Assembly (NCBI RefSeq): GCF_000299575.1
Contig: NZ_AMGO01000021.1
Location: 248,001 to 312,000 of the forward strand
DNA: 64,000 nucleotides
Source: Oceaniovalibus guishaninsula JLT2003
Lineage (GTDB): Bacteria; Pseudomonadota; Alphaproteobacteria; Rhodobacterales; Rhodobacteraceae
Direction: 5' to 3'
Part shown: piece by piece, positions 1 to 10,214 of the stretch
How the letters are laid out: each line of letters starts with the position of its first letter
How positions within the stretch are numbered: position 1 is the stretch's first letter
The notes under the pieces: model-generated
Told to the model about the DNA's origin: nothing
The model's database searches: none
Seen by the model: only the letters and a program-made list of their open reading frames with translations
Program-made: the position numbers and the translations under genes

Positions 1-635
1 CCGATGGCGCGACCCATGCGGGCGCGTTCGACATCGCGTTCCTGTCGAACCTGCCGGGCTTCACCGTGATGGCCGCCTCGGACGAGGCGGAGCTGGTGCA
101 CATGGTCGCGACGGCGGCCGCGCATGACGACGGGCCCATCGCCTTCCGCTTTCCGCGCGGCGAGGGAACGGGCGTCGATCTGCCCGAACGCGGCGTGCCG
201 CTGGAGATCGGCAAGGGGCGCATCCTGCGCGAGGGAAGCGGCGTCGCCATCCTGTGCCTCGGCACCCGCATGGTCGAGGTGTTGCAGGCCCACGAGGCGC
301 TGGCCGCGCGCGGCATCGTCCCGACCGTCGCCGATGCGCGGTTCGCCAAGCCGCTGGACCGCGAGATGATCCTGCAACTGGCGCGCGATCACGACGCGCT
401 GATCACGGTCGAGGAAGGCGCGGTGGGCGGATTCGGCAGCCATGTCGCGCAATTGCTGGCGGACGAGGGCGTGTTCGACGACGGGCTGGTCTTCCGGTCG
501 ATGGTTCTGCCCGATACGTTCATCGACCAGGCCGATCCGCGCGACATGTATGCCGTGGCCGGTCTGAACGCCGAGGATATCGAGGCGAAGGTGCTGTCGG
601 TCATGGGCGTGGCGCGGCTGAACAAGCGCGCCTGA
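1..635 (+). CDS. dxs: 1-deoxy-D-xylulose-5-phosphate synthase, C-terminal part
   Basis: This is the 3' end of dxs; the gene begins before the window and the first complete codon is at base 3. The enzyme condenses pyruvate and glyceraldehyde 3-phosphate into DXP using thiamine diphosphate, the first step of the MEP isoprenoid pathway in the cytoplasm. About 210 residues are visible. They cover the end of the pyrimidine-binding transketolase domain ([12 protein letters not shown]) and the C-terminal transketolase domain ([46 protein letters not shown]), all typical of Dxs. The gene stops three bases before the convergent radC stop codon. Identification is firm; only the missing 5' part is unknown. 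Confidence 0.95.
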   Translation, partial: DGATHAGAFDIAFLSNLPGFTVMAASDEAELVHMVATAAAHDDGPIAFRFPRGEGTGVDLPERGVPLEIGKGRILREGSGVAILCLGTRMVEVLQAHEALAARGIVPTVADARFAKPLDREMILQLARDHDALITVEEGAVGGFGSHVAQLLADEGVFDDGLVFRSMVLPDTFIDQADPRDMYAVAGLNAEDIEAKVLSVMGVARLNKRA

Positions 636-638
636 CGC

Positions 639-1385
639 CTAGAGATGCCCTGCCGCGCGAAAGCTGAGTTCGGCGTTCTGCCCGATGATCAGGTGGTCGT
701 GCAGCACCAGGTCGAGCGCCGCGCAGGCGCGTGCGACCTGCGCCGTCATCGCGATGTCGGCATCCGATGGCGTGGGGTCGCCGGAGGGGTGGTTATGCAC
801 CAGGATGATCGCCTTGGCGTTCAGTTCCAGCGCGCGCTTGACGATTTCGCGCGGATAGACAGGGACGTGATCGACCGTGCCGCGCGCCTGTTCCTCGTCC
901 GCGATCAGGATGTTGCGGGTATCGAGGAACAGCACGCGGAATTGTTCGGTGCCGCGATGGGTCATGGTGGTGTGGCAGTAATCCAGCAGCGCCTGCCAGC
1001 TTGATACGACAGGCCGGCCGATAACGCGGGCGCGCGCGATGCGGTGCGCCGCAGCCTCGACGATCTTGAGATCCTGGGCGGTGGCGGGGCCGATGCCGTC
1101 CACGGCGCAAAGCTGGGCGGGGGTGGCCGACAGGATGCGGCCCAGATCGCCGAAGCGGTCGATCAGGCAGCGTGCCAGCGGTTTCACGTCGCGGCGCGGG
1201 ATTGACCGGAACAGCAGCAGTTCCAGCAATTCGTAATCGGGAACCGCCGCCGCGCCGCCACTGTCGAACCTGTCGCGCAGCCGCGAACGATGGTCGCGGA
1301 TATAGGACGGCAGCGGCTGCGCGGTGTCGTCCGCGGCGGTGAAAAGCGGCAGGGCCGGTTCGGCGAAGTGGCGCGGGCGGGTCAT
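639..1385 (-). CDS. radC: RadC family JAB/MPN-domain protein
   Basis: A 248-residue RadC-family (UPF0758) protein. The N-terminal part carries a helix-hairpin-helix-like segment (VDGIGPATAQDLK) and the C-terminal part a JAB/MPN metalloprotease-like domain. The metal-binding JAMM signature is visible as HNHPSGDPTPSDAD, with an upstream Glu-containing strand. The family was historically named for DNA repair, but its biochemical role is unsettled. Length is normal for the family. It is convergent with dxs (three bases between stop codons) and lies about 40 bases downstream of dnaJ on the same strand, so it could be read from dnaJ transcripts. The ATG start is supported by the N-terminal IRDHRSRLRDRF region, which is conserved in the family. 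Confidence 0.9.
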   Translation of the reverse strand: MTRPRHFAEPALPLFTAADDTAQPLPSYIRDHRSRLRDRFDSGGAAAVPDYELLELLLFRSIPRRDVKPLARCLIDRFGDLGRILSATPAQLCAVDGIGPATAQDLKIVEAAAHRIARARVIGRPVVSSWQALLDYCHTTMTHRGTEQFRVLFLDTRNILIADEEQARGTVDHVPVYPREIVKRALELNAKAIILVHNHPSGDPTPSDADIAMTAQVARACAALDLVLHDHLIIGQNAELSFRAAGHL

Positions 1386-1428
1386 GCCCCAGCCTAGCCG
1401 CCAAGCGGTTAAGCCGGGGTTAAACGCA

Positions 1429-2598
1429 TCAGCCCTTCATGCCGTCCCAGAACGTCTTGACCTTGTTGAAAAAGCCGCTGCTTTCGGGGTTGTTGTCGTC
1501 GCCCAGACGCTCGAATTCGCGCAGAAGCTCGCGCTGTTTGCCGGTCAGGTTCACCGGCGTCTCGACCGCAAGCTCGATATACATGTCGCCGCGTCCGTTG
1601 CCGCGCAGGGCGGGCATGCCCTTGCCACGCAGGCGCATCTGCTTGCCCGACTGGCTGCCGGCGGGCACCTTCACGCGGCTGCGGCCGCCGTCGATGGTCG
1701 GCACCTCGATATCGCCGCCCAATGCGGCGGCGGCCATCGAGACGGGGACGCGGCAGAACAGGTTCTCGCCCTCGCGCTGGAACAGCGGATGGTCCTCGAC
1801 CTCGATGAAGATATAAAGATCGCCCGCCGGTCCGCCGCGCAAGCCGGCCTCGCCCTCGCCGCCCAGACGGATACGGGTGCCCGTCTCGACCCCGGCGGGG
1901 ATGTTGACGCTGAGCTGGCGGTCCTTCTCGACCCGGCCGGCGCCGTGACAGACGGGGCAGGGATTCTTGACGATTTGACCGGCGCCCGAACAGGTGGGGC
2001 AAGTGCGTTCGATGGTGAAGAAGCCCTGCTGCGCGCGCACCTTGCCCATGCCCGAACAGGTAGGACAGACGACGGGTTCCGCGCCGCCCTCGGCGCCGGT
2101 GCCGTGGCAGGTGGCGCATTGCACGGCGGTGGGCACGGTGATCGACTTCTGCAACCCGCGATGGGCGTCTTCCAGCGAGACGCGCAGGTTATAGCGCAGA
2201 TCGGCGCCGCGCGTGGCCCGCTGGCCGCCGCGTCCGCCGCGCTGGCCGCCCATGATGTCGCCGAACAGATCGTCGAAAACGTCCGAGAACGCCGAGGCGA
2301 AATCGCCCTGCTGGCCGTAGGCCCCGCCCGGACGCCGCCCCGCGCCGCCCATGCCGCCATTGCCCATGCCGCCGTCGAAGGCCGCGTGACCGAAACGGTC
2401 ATAGGCCGCCTTCTTGTCGGGGTCCTTGAGAACCTCGTAAGCCTCGTTCACTTCCTTGAACTGAGCCTCGGCCTGGGGATTGTCGGTGTTGCGGTCCGGA
2501 TGAAGCTGTTTCGCCTTCTGGCGATACGCCTTCTTGATCTCGTCTGCGCCGGCGCCCCGGCCGACGCCCAGCACCTCGTAGAAATCGCGCTTTGCCAT
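1429..2598 (-). CDS. dnaJ: Chaperone protein DnaJ
   Basis: Hsp40 co-chaperone, 389 residues, which stimulates DnaK ATP hydrolysis and delivers unfolded clients in the cytoplasm. The J domain occupies residues 1-70 with the HPD motif at 33-35. A Gly/Phe-rich linker follows (about 75-125), then a zinc-binding region with four CxxCxGxG repeats ([32 protein letters not shown]) and the two C-terminal client-binding beta domains. It lies 72 bases downstream of dnaK on the same strand, the usual dnaKJ order. A strong RNA hairpin occupies the intergenic region. An AAGGA ribosome-binding site lies about 9 bases ahead of the ATG. Nothing is truncated. Confidence 0.97.
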   Translation of the reverse strand: MAKRDFYEVLGVGRGAGADEIKKAYRQKAKQLHPDRNTDNPQAEAQFKEVNEAYEVLKDPDKKAAYDRFGHAAFDGGMGNGGMGGAGRRPGGAYGQQGDFASAFSDVFDDLFGDIMGGQRGGRGGQRATRGADLRYNLRVSLEDAHRGLQKSITVPTAVQCATCHGTGAEGGAEPVVCPTCSGMGKVRAQQGFFTIERTCPTCSGAGQIVKNPCPVCHGAGRVEKDRQLSVNIPAGVETGTRIRLGGEGEAGLRGGPAGDLYIFIEVEDHPLFQREGENLFCRVPVSMAAAALGGDIEVPTIDGGRSRVKVPAGSQSGKQMRLRGKGMPALRGNGRGDMYIELAVETPVNLTGKQRELLREFERLGDDNNPESSGFFNKVKTFWDGMKG

Positions 2599-2623
2599 GC
2601 AATCAGATCCTTTGGGAACGACA

Positions 2624-2652
2624 GGACCGGCCCGATGGAATCGGACCGGTCC
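2624..2652 (-). other. dnaK-dnaJ intergenic RNA hairpin
   Basis: The minus-strand RNA folds into a 13-bp stem (7 bp GGACCGG/CCGGUCC, a U-G wobble, 5 bp CCGAU/AUCGG) around a 3-base loop. The wobble pairs only in the minus-strand transcript; on the plus strand the same position is a C-A mismatch, which argues for an RNA function. No U-tract follows, so this is more likely a processing, stability or partial attenuation element separating dnaK from dnaJ levels than a full terminator. Confidence 0.6.
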
Positions 2653-2670
2653 CGCCAGTCATGCCGTGGC

Positions 2671-4590
<1,920 letters not shown>

Positions 4591-4697
4591 GTTCATGGTC
4601 CTCTTCGTTAGGCGATATATGTGCAGGCAAGCCCGGTGCGGCACCTGCCCGGCGATCCCGTCGCCCGGCCGAAAACCGTCCGAACCGAGCGTCGGGG

Positions 4698-4729
4698 CGT
4701 ATATAGGAGGCCGTCCTGCACCCTGCAAC
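4698..4729 (-). promoter_or_regulatory. Putative heat-shock/sigma-70 promoter of dnaK
   Basis: On the minus strand the sequence GTTG, 18 bases, then CCTATATACG matches the alphaproteobacterial sigma-32 pattern CTTG-N17/18-CYTATNTNNG in all but one fixed position. The same DNA also reads as TTGCAG-N17-TATATA, an acceptable housekeeping promoter. The start point would be near 4690, giving a leader of roughly 100 bases before dnaK. The motif reading is direct; promoter function is inferred. Confidence 0.55.
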
Positions 4730-4799
4730 GGCCCCACAAGGCACGATTGCAGCAAATTCGGAGGGCGGATCGGCGCCATTGCCCGCGATCCGGGGCCGA

Positions 4800-4928
4800 A
4801 GGAGTATCTTCGCCACCCCCGGCGCCATGCGCACGGAGGAGGCGCTGTTCCTCTGCCTGCCCGCCGTCGCCTGGACGAGCGGTCAGATCCTGACCGTATC
4901 GGGCGGCGGCGTGCCGAGGCTTGGCTGA
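4800..4928 (+). pseudogene. C-terminal remnant of a short-chain dehydrogenase/reductase
   Basis: In one plus-strand frame the bases read a short peptide ending at TGA 4926-4928 that resembles the last 35-40 residues of SDR-family oxidoreductases. [19 protein letters not shown] is followed by SGGGVPRLG, comparable to the familiar FLxSPAAxWITGQxLxVxGG ending. No upstream SDR body (glycine-rich NAD motif, YxxxK) is present, and an ATG at 4827 is unlikely to give a functional product. I read it as a decayed gene end stranded between dnaK and the tannase gene. The rest of the 4591-4941 gap holds the dnaK leader and promoter and nothing else I recognise. Confidence 0.45.
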
Positions 4929-4941
4929 CGGTCAGCCCCGG

Positions 4942-6441
4942 TCACTCTGTCTTGCAGGACCAGTTCGCCGCGTCCTGCCATTCGCCCTCGCCCGAAAACA
5001 CCGCCTTAGCGGGCCAGGCGCAGGCGGGGCGGGTCCAGACGGGCGTGCCTTCCGCCGTTTTCGTCGTCTCGATGCTGTCCGGGGCCGCGCCATCCTCGAC
5101 CCAGCGTTCCAGCGCCGTCAGCGGGTCGATCCCGTCCTGCGCGATGCCCGGCCCGGTCGTCTGGATGCCGCAATGGTCCATCCCCGGCACCATGAACAGC
5201 CGCGCGAAGTCGCCGCCGGTGGTTTGCTGCAAATCCTCGAAATAGGCGACCGTCTTGCCGGGGAAGACGATGGCGTCGGCCCAGCCGTGATACATCAGCA
5301 GCTTGCCACCGCTTTCGGCAAAGGCGCCGAGGTCGGGATCGTCGGAATTATAGATGTCTTCCTGCGGCGCCATCCGCGCGGGATCGGTGTCGAAGTCGAA
5401 ATTCTGCGGGCTGTAATCCGCGCCGGGATCGTCGGGGAACGCCATGTAGCGCAGGAAGTTCGGGCCGAAAGCCCGCGGCACCAGCGCGCCACCGCCGCCC
5501 GGCATGCCCGTCAGCCAGAGCGGCCAGAACGCTTCGGACCCGACCGGAACCGCGGCGGGATAGAGCAATGTGCCGGCCGAGTCGACGGGCTCGGAATACC
5601 ACGCGTCGAGGACAGCGATCTTTTCGGGTGCGAGGTCCAGCGTCGCGGGATCGAACCGGCAGGCCGGTGGATCGGATACGATTCCGTCCTCGACCCCGTC
5701 CGCCGCGTCGCAGGCGGCGATCACCGCGTCGGCCACGATCCGCGCATCTTCGGGTTGCAGGATCGGGTTGCCGTCCCGATCGGTATTGGCCTGCGCGATC
5801 CAGGCGAAAGACGTGCCGACAAGGCCCGGATAATCGAGCGCCGGCGCCCCCGAGATGATGCCGTCGAAGGCATCGGGCATCCGCATCGCGGCCATGTTCG
5901 CCATGCGCCCGCCCGTGGAACAGCCCTGGAAATAGGCATGGCGGGGATCCTCGCCGTAAAAGGCCGTGGTCAGCGCCTTGGCGACGCGTGTCGTTTCCTC
6001 GACGGCGCGATAGCCCCAATCGGCCTCGGCCACGGGATTGGCGTCGGCCCAGCGGGCATCGGTCGATCCGCTGCCCCAATGGCCGCCATCCATCGTCGCC
6101 ACCGCATAGCCGCGCTTGAGGGCGTGGTTTATCGCGTTGAACAGGTTCGGCGAATCCGCGTCCACCTTGCCGCAGAAGCCGCCGCATCCGGCCATATAGA
6201 ACTTGCCGTTCCAGTCGGACGTGGGCAGGCGCACCTCGAACCCGATGGCGGGGCGGATGGTGCCCGCGATCCGGCAATACCCCGGCAGATCGTCCTTCGC
6301 CGCCACCTAGGTTGCCATGACGCCGACGGTATCGGCCAGCCCCAGATCGGCCAGCGCCAAACAATCGCCTGCCCCCTCTTGCTGCTGCGCCTGCGCGGTG
6401 CCTGTCGCAAGCAACAGGATGGCTAGTCCGTATCTGACCAT
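4942..6441 (-). pseudogene. Tannase/feruloyl esterase family protein, interrupted by in-frame amber
   Basis: A tannase/feruloyl-esterase family alpha/beta hydrolase, which cleaves ester bonds of gallate or hydroxycinnamate esters, probably outside the cytoplasm. The gene should start at ATG 6441, with GGAGG 8 bases ahead, giving a signal peptide (VRYGLAILLLATGTAQAQ) and CLALADLGLADTVGVMAT. A TAG codon at 6307-6309 then interrupts the frame. The same frame continues as VAAKDDLPGYCRIAGTI and on to the end. The family CS-D-HC catalytic set is intact: GCSTGG, the Asp in YHGWADAI, and MDHCG. Without the stop the protein would be 499 residues. A GTG right after the stop could restart translation, but that product would lack the signal peptide. 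It lies 50 bases downstream of coxD on the same strand. Confidence 0.8.
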
Positions 6442-6491
6442 GATCGTCCCTCCCCGGTTCTTGGCGAAGCCTATCGTGCCGGATCGTCCCG

Positions 6492-6845
6492 TCAATCGGC
6501 GGGTTGGACGGGGGCCGATCCGGGGAAGGTGTCGTCGGTATGGGTGCGCGTCGCTTCGTCGGCATAGGTCAGGGCGAAAAGCAGCGCGGCCATCAGAAGG
6601 CCGGTCAGCAAGGCGAACCGCGACAGCGCACTGGCCGATGCCATTTCCATGAAGATCCAGATGACCAGCCCCGCCTTGAGCGCCGCGATCAGCAGCGCGA
6701 CGGGCAGCTTCAGGTCGCCAAGGGGCAGATACGCACCGACGATCGTGGCACCCAGCAGCAGGTTCAGCAACAGCCAGATCAGCGCGGCCCGCAGCCAGAG
6801 GGATCTTGCGGTCTGCCGGCCGCCGGTGTCGGACGCCGCGCTCAT
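6492..6845 (-). CDS. coxD: Cytochrome c oxidase subunit IV-like protein (caa3 oxidase)
   Basis: A 117-residue membrane protein with three predicted helices (about 18-40, 46-66, 76-94), matching the small subunit IV (prokaryotic COX4/CyoD-like) family of caa3 oxidases. The segment LKAGLVIWIFMEMASASALSRF contains the family's characteristic K-x-x-x-V-x-x-x-F-M-E pattern. Its ATG overlaps the stop codon of the subunit III gene by four bases, and it is the last gene of the respiratory operon. It presumably stabilises subunits I and III. The overlap and the helix pattern settle the start. Confidence 0.85.
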   Translation of the reverse strand: MSAASDTGGRQTARSLWLRAALIWLLLNLLLGATIVGAYLPLGDLKLPVALLIAALKAGLVIWIFMEMASASALSRFALLTGLLMAALLFALTYADEATRTHTDDTFPGSAPVQPAD

Positions 6846-7489
6846 CCGCGCCCCACGAGGTAGAGAAGCGGATAGAGGAATATCCAGATGACGTCGATCA
6901 GGTGCCAATAAAGCGCCAGACCATGCAGCGTGCCCGATTGCGTCCAGTCGGTGCGCCCTTTCGCCACCACCCATGCCACCGTCAGGACCGCGCCGATGCC
7001 GATGGTCAGGTGAACCGCGTGGATGCCGGTCATCATCCAGTAATAGGAAAAGAAGATCTGCGTCTGCGGCGGGTCGAGCGGGAAGGCCACGATGCCGGGG
7101 ATCAAATCCTCGTTGAAATCCTCGCGATACTCGAACCCCTTGAGGACCAGAAAGGCCATGCCCAACGCCGCCGTCAGCCCCAGCCCCGTCAGCACCGTCC
7201 TGCGAAGGCCGTCCCTGGCTGCCCAGGCCGCGACCGCCATCGTCGCGCTGGAGGTGAGCAGGATCGCCGTGTTGATGGAGCCATACCAGATGTTCGTGTG
7301 CGCGCCCGCGACCTCGAACGCGTCGGGCCAGAGATAGCGGTGCATGGCATAGCCCATCATCAGCGCCCCGAAGAACACCATCTCGGACGCCAGGAAGATC
7401 CACAGGCCGAACGTCGTGGCCTCGCGCTGGCGGGACCAGCGCAGGAAGGGCTGGTTGGGTTCGGCTGCATGAACGCTTTCGGGTGTCAT
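6842..7489 (-). CDS. coxC: Cytochrome c oxidase subunit III (caa3 type)
   Basis: Subunit III of the haem-copper oxidase, 215 residues, with five predicted transmembrane helices, the short form typical of caa3 enzymes. Family features are LWIFLASEMVFFGALMMGY, the HxxxxxxG region in TGIHAVHLTIGIG, and LYWHLIDVIWIFLYPLLY near the C-terminus. Subunit III holds lipids next to the proton-uptake side of subunit I and contains no redox centre. It overlaps coxA upstream and coxD downstream by ATGA on both sides, so the start is well defined. Confidence 0.93.
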   Translation of the reverse strand: MTPESVHAAEPNQPFLRWSRQREATTFGLWIFLASEMVFFGALMMGYAMHRYLWPDAFEVAGAHTNIWYGSINTAILLTSSATMAVAAWAARDGLRRTVLTGLGLTAALGMAFLVLKGFEYREDFNEDLIPGIVAFPLDPPQTQIFFSYYWMMTGIHAVHLTIGIGAVLTVAWVVAKGRTDWTQSGTLHGLALYWHLIDVIWIFLYPLLYLVGRG

Positions 7490-9234
7490 CTGCCGCCCCC
7501 CGCCGGATTGTCCGCATGTGGGCCCGGCCCGTGCCGCCCGCCGGACCGTTCCTGCCGCGTCCTGTGGCCGGTGCCCTGCGAATCTTGGTTGCCGCCCCCG
7601 CGTTCCTTCGGATGCTCGTGCTTTTCGTGATAGGCATAGGCTTCCTCTGTAACCAGCGGCAGCCGCTCGAAATTATGCTCGGGCGGCGGCGACGAGGTCT
7701 GCCATTCCAGCCCCGTTGCCTCCCATGGATCGTCGCCGGCCTTGTGCCCCCCGATCAGCGACCAGCCCAGATAGCAGAGCGGCAGGATATAGGCCGCCGC
7801 CAGTATCACGGCCCCCAGCGACGAGGCGACGTTCCACACCTGAAACTGATCGAGATAGACGTGATAGCGTCGCGGCATCCCCAGATAGCCGACGATGAAC
7901 TGCGGAAAGAAGGTGAAGTTGAACCCCAGGAACATCAGGATTGCCGCCGCCCGCGCCATCCGTTCGTTGTAGGTGCGGCCGGTGATCTTGGGCCACCAGA
8001 AATGCAGCCCGGCAAAGAACGCCGCAACCGACCCGCCGACCATGATGTAGTGGAAATGCGCCACGATGAAGTAGGTGTCGTGCACGTGCACGTCGATCGG
8101 CACCGATGCCAGGAACAGCCCCGTCAGGCCGCCCAGCGTGAATAGCCCGACGAACCCCATCGCATAAAGCATAGGGCTTTCGAAGGTGATGTGCCCGCCG
8201 TAAAGCGTGGCCGTCCAGTTGAAGACCTTGATCGCCGACGGAACCGCAATGACGAAGCTGAGGAACGAAAAGATCAGGCTGGCATAAAGCGACTGGCCCG
8301 ACACGAACATGTGGTGCCCCCAGACGAAGAAGCTGACCACCGCGATGGCCAGCATCGCGCCGACCATCATCGTGTAACCGAAAACGCGCCGCCGGGCGAA
8401 GCAGGTAATGACCTCGGTCACGACGCCCATCGCGGGCAGCACCATGATGTAGACGGCCGGATGCGAATAGAACCAGAAGACATGCTGGAACAGGATCGGA
8501 TCGCCGCCGCGCGCCGGATCCAGCAGCCCCAGCCCGAACAGCCGCTCGACCACCACCATCAGCAGCGCCACGGCCAGTGCGGGCGTGCCCAGGACGAAGA
8601 TGATCGACGTGGCATAGATCGACCAGACGAACAGCGGCAGCCGCCGCCAGCCCAGCCCCGGCGCGCGCTGGGTATGGACGGTAACGATGAAATTCACCCC
8701 GGTCGCGATGTTGCCGAACCCCGAGATGAAGACGCCGAGCGCGGCAAGCGTGACGTAGGAGTTGGAATAGACCGACGAATAGGGCGTGTAGAACGTCCAG
8801 CCCGTATCCACCCCGCCCAGCAGCATCGACGCCAGCGCCAGCATCCCGCCCGACAGGGTCAGATACCAGCTGATCAGGTTGACGCGCGGAAACGCCATGT
8901 CGCGCGCGCCGATGGCCAGCGGCAGGATGAAATTGCCCAGCGTCGTCGGAATGGCCGGAACGAGGAAGAAGAACACCATGATCACGCCATGCAGCGTGAA
9001 CAGCTTGTTATAGCCGTCGGCGCTGACGACATCGGCCTCGGGGGTGAACAGCTCCATCCGCATCAGCGTCGCGGCGGCGCCGCCGATCATGAAGAAGACC
9101 GTGATCGTCGCGAAATAGAGGATCGCGATCCGCTTGTGATCGGTGGACAGCAGCCAGGACCGCACCCGCGTTCCGGCCGTCAGATAGTTGGGCGCGCCCG
9201 CGCCGCGTGTGGTGTCGATGGCGGCGTCGGTCAT
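7486..9234 (-). CDS. coxA: Cytochrome c oxidase subunit I, haem-copper type A2
   Basis: The catalytic subunit, 582 residues with about 12 helices plus a C-terminal extension, which reduces O2 to water and pumps protons across the inner membrane. Likely ligands are H82 and H395 for the low-spin haem, H393 for haem a3, and H258, H307 and H308 for CuB, with Y262 as the cross-linked tyrosine. The helix VI motif is FYSHPAVY instead of FGHPEVY: the channel glutamate is missing and Y256-S257 stand in, which defines the A2 subfamily. An Asp in GARDMAFPR could serve the D channel. The start overlaps the coxB stop as ATGA. The C-terminus is hydrophilic, ending near KHEHPKERGG and a Gly/Arg-rich tail. 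Confidence 0.97.
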   Translation of the reverse strand: MTDAAIDTTRGAGAPNYLTAGTRVRSWLLSTDHKRIAILYFATITVFFMIGGAAATLMRMELFTPEADVVSADGYNKLFTLHGVIMVFFFLVPAIPTTLGNFILPLAIGARDMAFPRVNLISWYLTLSGGMLALASMLLGGVDTGWTFYTPYSSVYSNSYVTLAALGVFISGFGNIATGVNFIVTVHTQRAPGLGWRRLPLFVWSIYATSIIFVLGTPALAVALLMVVVERLFGLGLLDPARGGDPILFQHVFWFYSHPAVYIMVLPAMGVVTEVITCFARRRVFGYTMMVGAMLAIAVVSFFVWGHHMFVSGQSLYASLIFSFLSFVIAVPSAIKVFNWTATLYGGHITFESPMLYAMGFVGLFTLGGLTGLFLASVPIDVHVHDTYFIVAHFHYIMVGGSVAAFFAGLHFWWPKITGRTYNERMARAAAILMFLGFNFTFFPQFIVGYLGMPRRYHVYLDQFQVWNVASSLGAVILAAAYILPLCYLGWSLIGGHKAGDDPWEATGLEWQTSSPPPEHNFERLPLVTEEAYAYHEKHEHPKERGGGNQDSQGTGHRTRQERSGGRHGPGPHADNPAGGGR

Positions 9235-10214
9235 CTGTCGGTCTCCATCATCGGGGAACGCAGGGTTTCGTCGCCGGGCGGCATTCCGGCGCCCAGCTCG
9301 CGGATGTAGGAGACGAGCGCCGTAATCTCGCCGTCGTCGAGGATGCGGGAAAAATCGGTCGGCATGATCGGATCGTATCCCGCCACGACATCGCGGGCGG
9401 GCCGCAGGATCGAGTCGCGGATATAGGGTTCGTCCGCCACCACCGACCGGCCATCGATAAGGTTGACCACCCGGCCATACACCCCGTCGAGTTGCGGCGC
9501 ATGCACCGACGAGGCGGGCGAATGGCATCCCGAACAGCCCGCGGCGGTGAACAGCGCCGCCCCTTCGCGCGCAAGGTTGTCGGCCTGCGGCTGCGCGGCG
9601 GTCCAGCTTGCATAAAGCTCGGGCTCCATCACCACGACCTCGCCGCCCATGCGGGCGTGGTCGGTCCCGCAATATTCCGCGCATTCCAATGGATAGCGTC
9701 CGGTCCGCGTCGGCTCGAAATACAGGATCGAGATGCGACCGGGCACCACATCCTGCTTCAGACGGAAAGCGGGCACGAAGAACGAATGAATGACATCCTG
9801 CGACGCCATCTTCAGCACGACGGGTTGGCCGCGCGGGACGTGCAGCGCGTTGAGTTCGCGCGCGCCCGAGGGGTGTTCCACCTTCCACATCCACTGCTTC
9901 GCCTCGACATGGATTTCCAGCGCGTCGTCGGGGATCACGGCGCCGGTGATGCGGAAGGACGCCGCCCACCAGAAGATGAAGATGGCGATGAAGGCTGTTG
10001 CCGCGGTCCAGCCGATCTCGACCTCGCGGCTGACGAGTGTCGGGACAGCGTGCCGCTCGACCTTCGTGCCCTTGCGGAAGCGCACGCCGAAGACGACGAC
10101 CAGCCCGCCCACCAGCAAAACGATGACGACCGACAGGATCACTAGTGCGGTGAACAGCGTGTCGAACCCCTGCACATTGGCGGATGCCGCACCCGGCCCC
10201 CATGCCCCGTTCAT
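9231..10214 (-). CDS. coxB: Cytochrome c oxidase subunit II with fused cytochrome c domain
   Basis: Subunit II of a caa3 oxidase, 327 residues. Two transmembrane helices (about 20-45 and 68-88) precede a periplasmic cupredoxin domain. The CuA ligands are visible: H143, then CAEYCGTDHARM containing C178, C182, H186 and M189. A class I cytochrome c domain is fused at the C-terminus (haem motif CSGCH, C227-H231; axial Met probably in IMPTDFSR). The fused haem lets the enzyme take electrons from membrane-bound donors without a soluble cytochrome, which suits the adjacent alternative complex III. No classic lipobox precedes the first helix. It overlaps the SCO gene and coxA by ATGA. Confidence 0.95.
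   Translation of the reverse strand: MNGAWGPGAASANVQGFDTLFTALVILSVVIVLLVGGLVVVFGVRFRKGTKVERHAVPTLVSREVEIGWTAATAFIAIFIFWWAASFRITGAVIPDDALEIHVEAKQWMWKVEHPSGARELNALHVPRGQPVVLKMASQDVIHSFFVPAFRLKQDVVPGRISILYFEPTRTGRYPLECAEYCGTDHARMGGEVVVMEPELYASWTAAQPQADNLAREGAALFTAAGCSGCHSPASSVHAPQLDGVYGRVVNLIDGRSVVADEPYIRDSILRPARDVVAGYDPIMPTDFSRILDDGEITALVSYIRELGAGMPPGDETLRSPMMETDR

Noticed and set aside
4921-6426. A 501-codon plus-strand frame opposite the tannase gene
   Set aside because: The minus strand carries clear tannase motifs; the plus-strand translation is low-complexity Arg/Gly/Ala sequence.
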